This document shows positions 63,786 through 64,000 of a stretch of 64,000 bases of DNA, one piece after another. Every line of letters starts with the position of its first letter. The stretch's first letter is position 1. The notes beneath the pieces were generated by a model that was given only the letters and a program-made list of their open reading frames with translations, made no database searches and was not told where the DNA came from. The stretch spans positions 1,116,001 to 1,180,000 of the forward strand of contig NC_019776.1 of the NCBI RefSeq assembly GCF_000317675.1, in the 5' to 3' direction. Position numbers and translations under genes: made by a program. This DNA is from Cyanobacterium aponinum PCC 10605. GTDB taxonomy: Bacteria > Cyanobacteriota > Cyanobacteriia > Cyanobacteriales > Cyanobacteriaceae.

Positions 63786-64000
63786 ATGAATGGTAACATC
63801 AGAGTCGGTAGTTTATTCGGCATTCCTTTTTATATCAATCCCTCATGGTTTCTGATTTTGGGGTTGATGACTTTAACTTTTGGTACAGATTTAGCCTATC
63901 AAACAAATTTACCCGGTTTAGTTCCTTTTTTATTGGGATTAGTCGCTTCTTTACTGCTATTTTCTTCCGTTTTAGCCCATGAATTGGGACATAGTTTTGT
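63786..64000 (+). CDS. Site-2 protease family (M50) zinc metalloprotease, N-terminal part
   Basis: 71 residues up to the window end. It starts MNGNIRVGSLFGIPFYINPS, has a hydrophobic stretch at ~19-60 and the HELGH zinc motif at 65-69, right before the window ends. This is the N-terminus of an intramembrane S2P-type protease; the cyanobacterial members often add CBS domains downstream, which cannot be seen here. The ATG at 63786 has GGAG 12-15 bp upstream. Confidence 0.88.
   Translation, partial: MNGNIRVGSLFGIPFYINPSWFLILGLMTLTFGTDLAYQTNLPGLVPFLLGLVASLLLFSSVLAHELGHSF

Overview
The window looks like a chromosomal piece of an AT-rich unicellular cyanobacterium, probably of the Cyanobacterium/Geminocystis group (inference from gene content and base composition). 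Support comes from many GCGATCGC (HIP1-type) octamers, Ycf39, CP12, IctB, a phytol-kinase-like protein, a PerR/peroxiredoxin divergon, several small cyanobacteria-typical DUF genes, and a class A RNase P RNA. Most genes are housekeeping. The long gaps between them are filled with mosaic dispersed repeats.

Layout. 1-4.5 kb: a compact plus-strand lipid or secondary-metabolism-like operon (2Fe-2S ferredoxin, Rieske oxygenase, membrane di-iron hydroxylase, hexapeptide acyltransferase, GH3-like adenylating enzyme). 4.7-6.1 kb: a solo TnpB (IS605/IS1341 type) and tRNA-Ala(GGC). 6.1-18.8 kb: mixed genes including a CAP-domain protein, MEKHLA, pentapeptide repeats, an ABC permease, rhodanese, a LabA-like NYN protein, a RimK-associated-type protease, RDD and murD. 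19-25 kb, minus strand: sufS, ycf39, a cbiG-cobJ fusion and an inactive-type M16 peptidase.

25.1-36.5 kb is the defence region. CRISPR array 1 (13 repeats) and array 2 (18 repeats) use near-identical 37-nt repeats and have homologous leaders of equal length. Both should be transcribed on the minus strand. Only one adaptation pair (cas1-cas2) is present, next to array 2. Array 1 instead has a short cas2-like tail after its leader and then a broken SF1 helicase. Between the arrays lie a beta-CASP nuclease, a DDOR-like flavoprotein, the peroxiredoxin/perR divergon and rnpB. No effector cas genes are visible.

36.6-64 kb: membrane proteins, an aldose-epimerase-like protein, phytol kinase and ictB, an alpha/beta hydrolase, rfbD, a PIN-like/DUF433 toxin-antitoxin pair, cp12, tatA, a ketoacyl synthase, a cyclophilin lipoprotein, a tandem USP, two metallophosphoesterases, a fused sugar-nucleotidyltransferase/phosphomannomutase, dgkA, a trpG/pabA-type gene, a sugar ABC permease, birA and the start of a site-2 protease. 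A promoter-led, hairpin-rich stretch at 52.26-52.68 kb has no ORF and is the best candidate for an unannotated structured RNA.

Most promising for novelty: the 52.3 kb structured RNA with an apparent pseudoknot; the twin-array CRISPR system, whose spacers mostly read as coding sequence in one orientation; and the MITE-like repeats, one with a perfect 5-bp target duplication, that carry interchangeable 20-bp palindromes.
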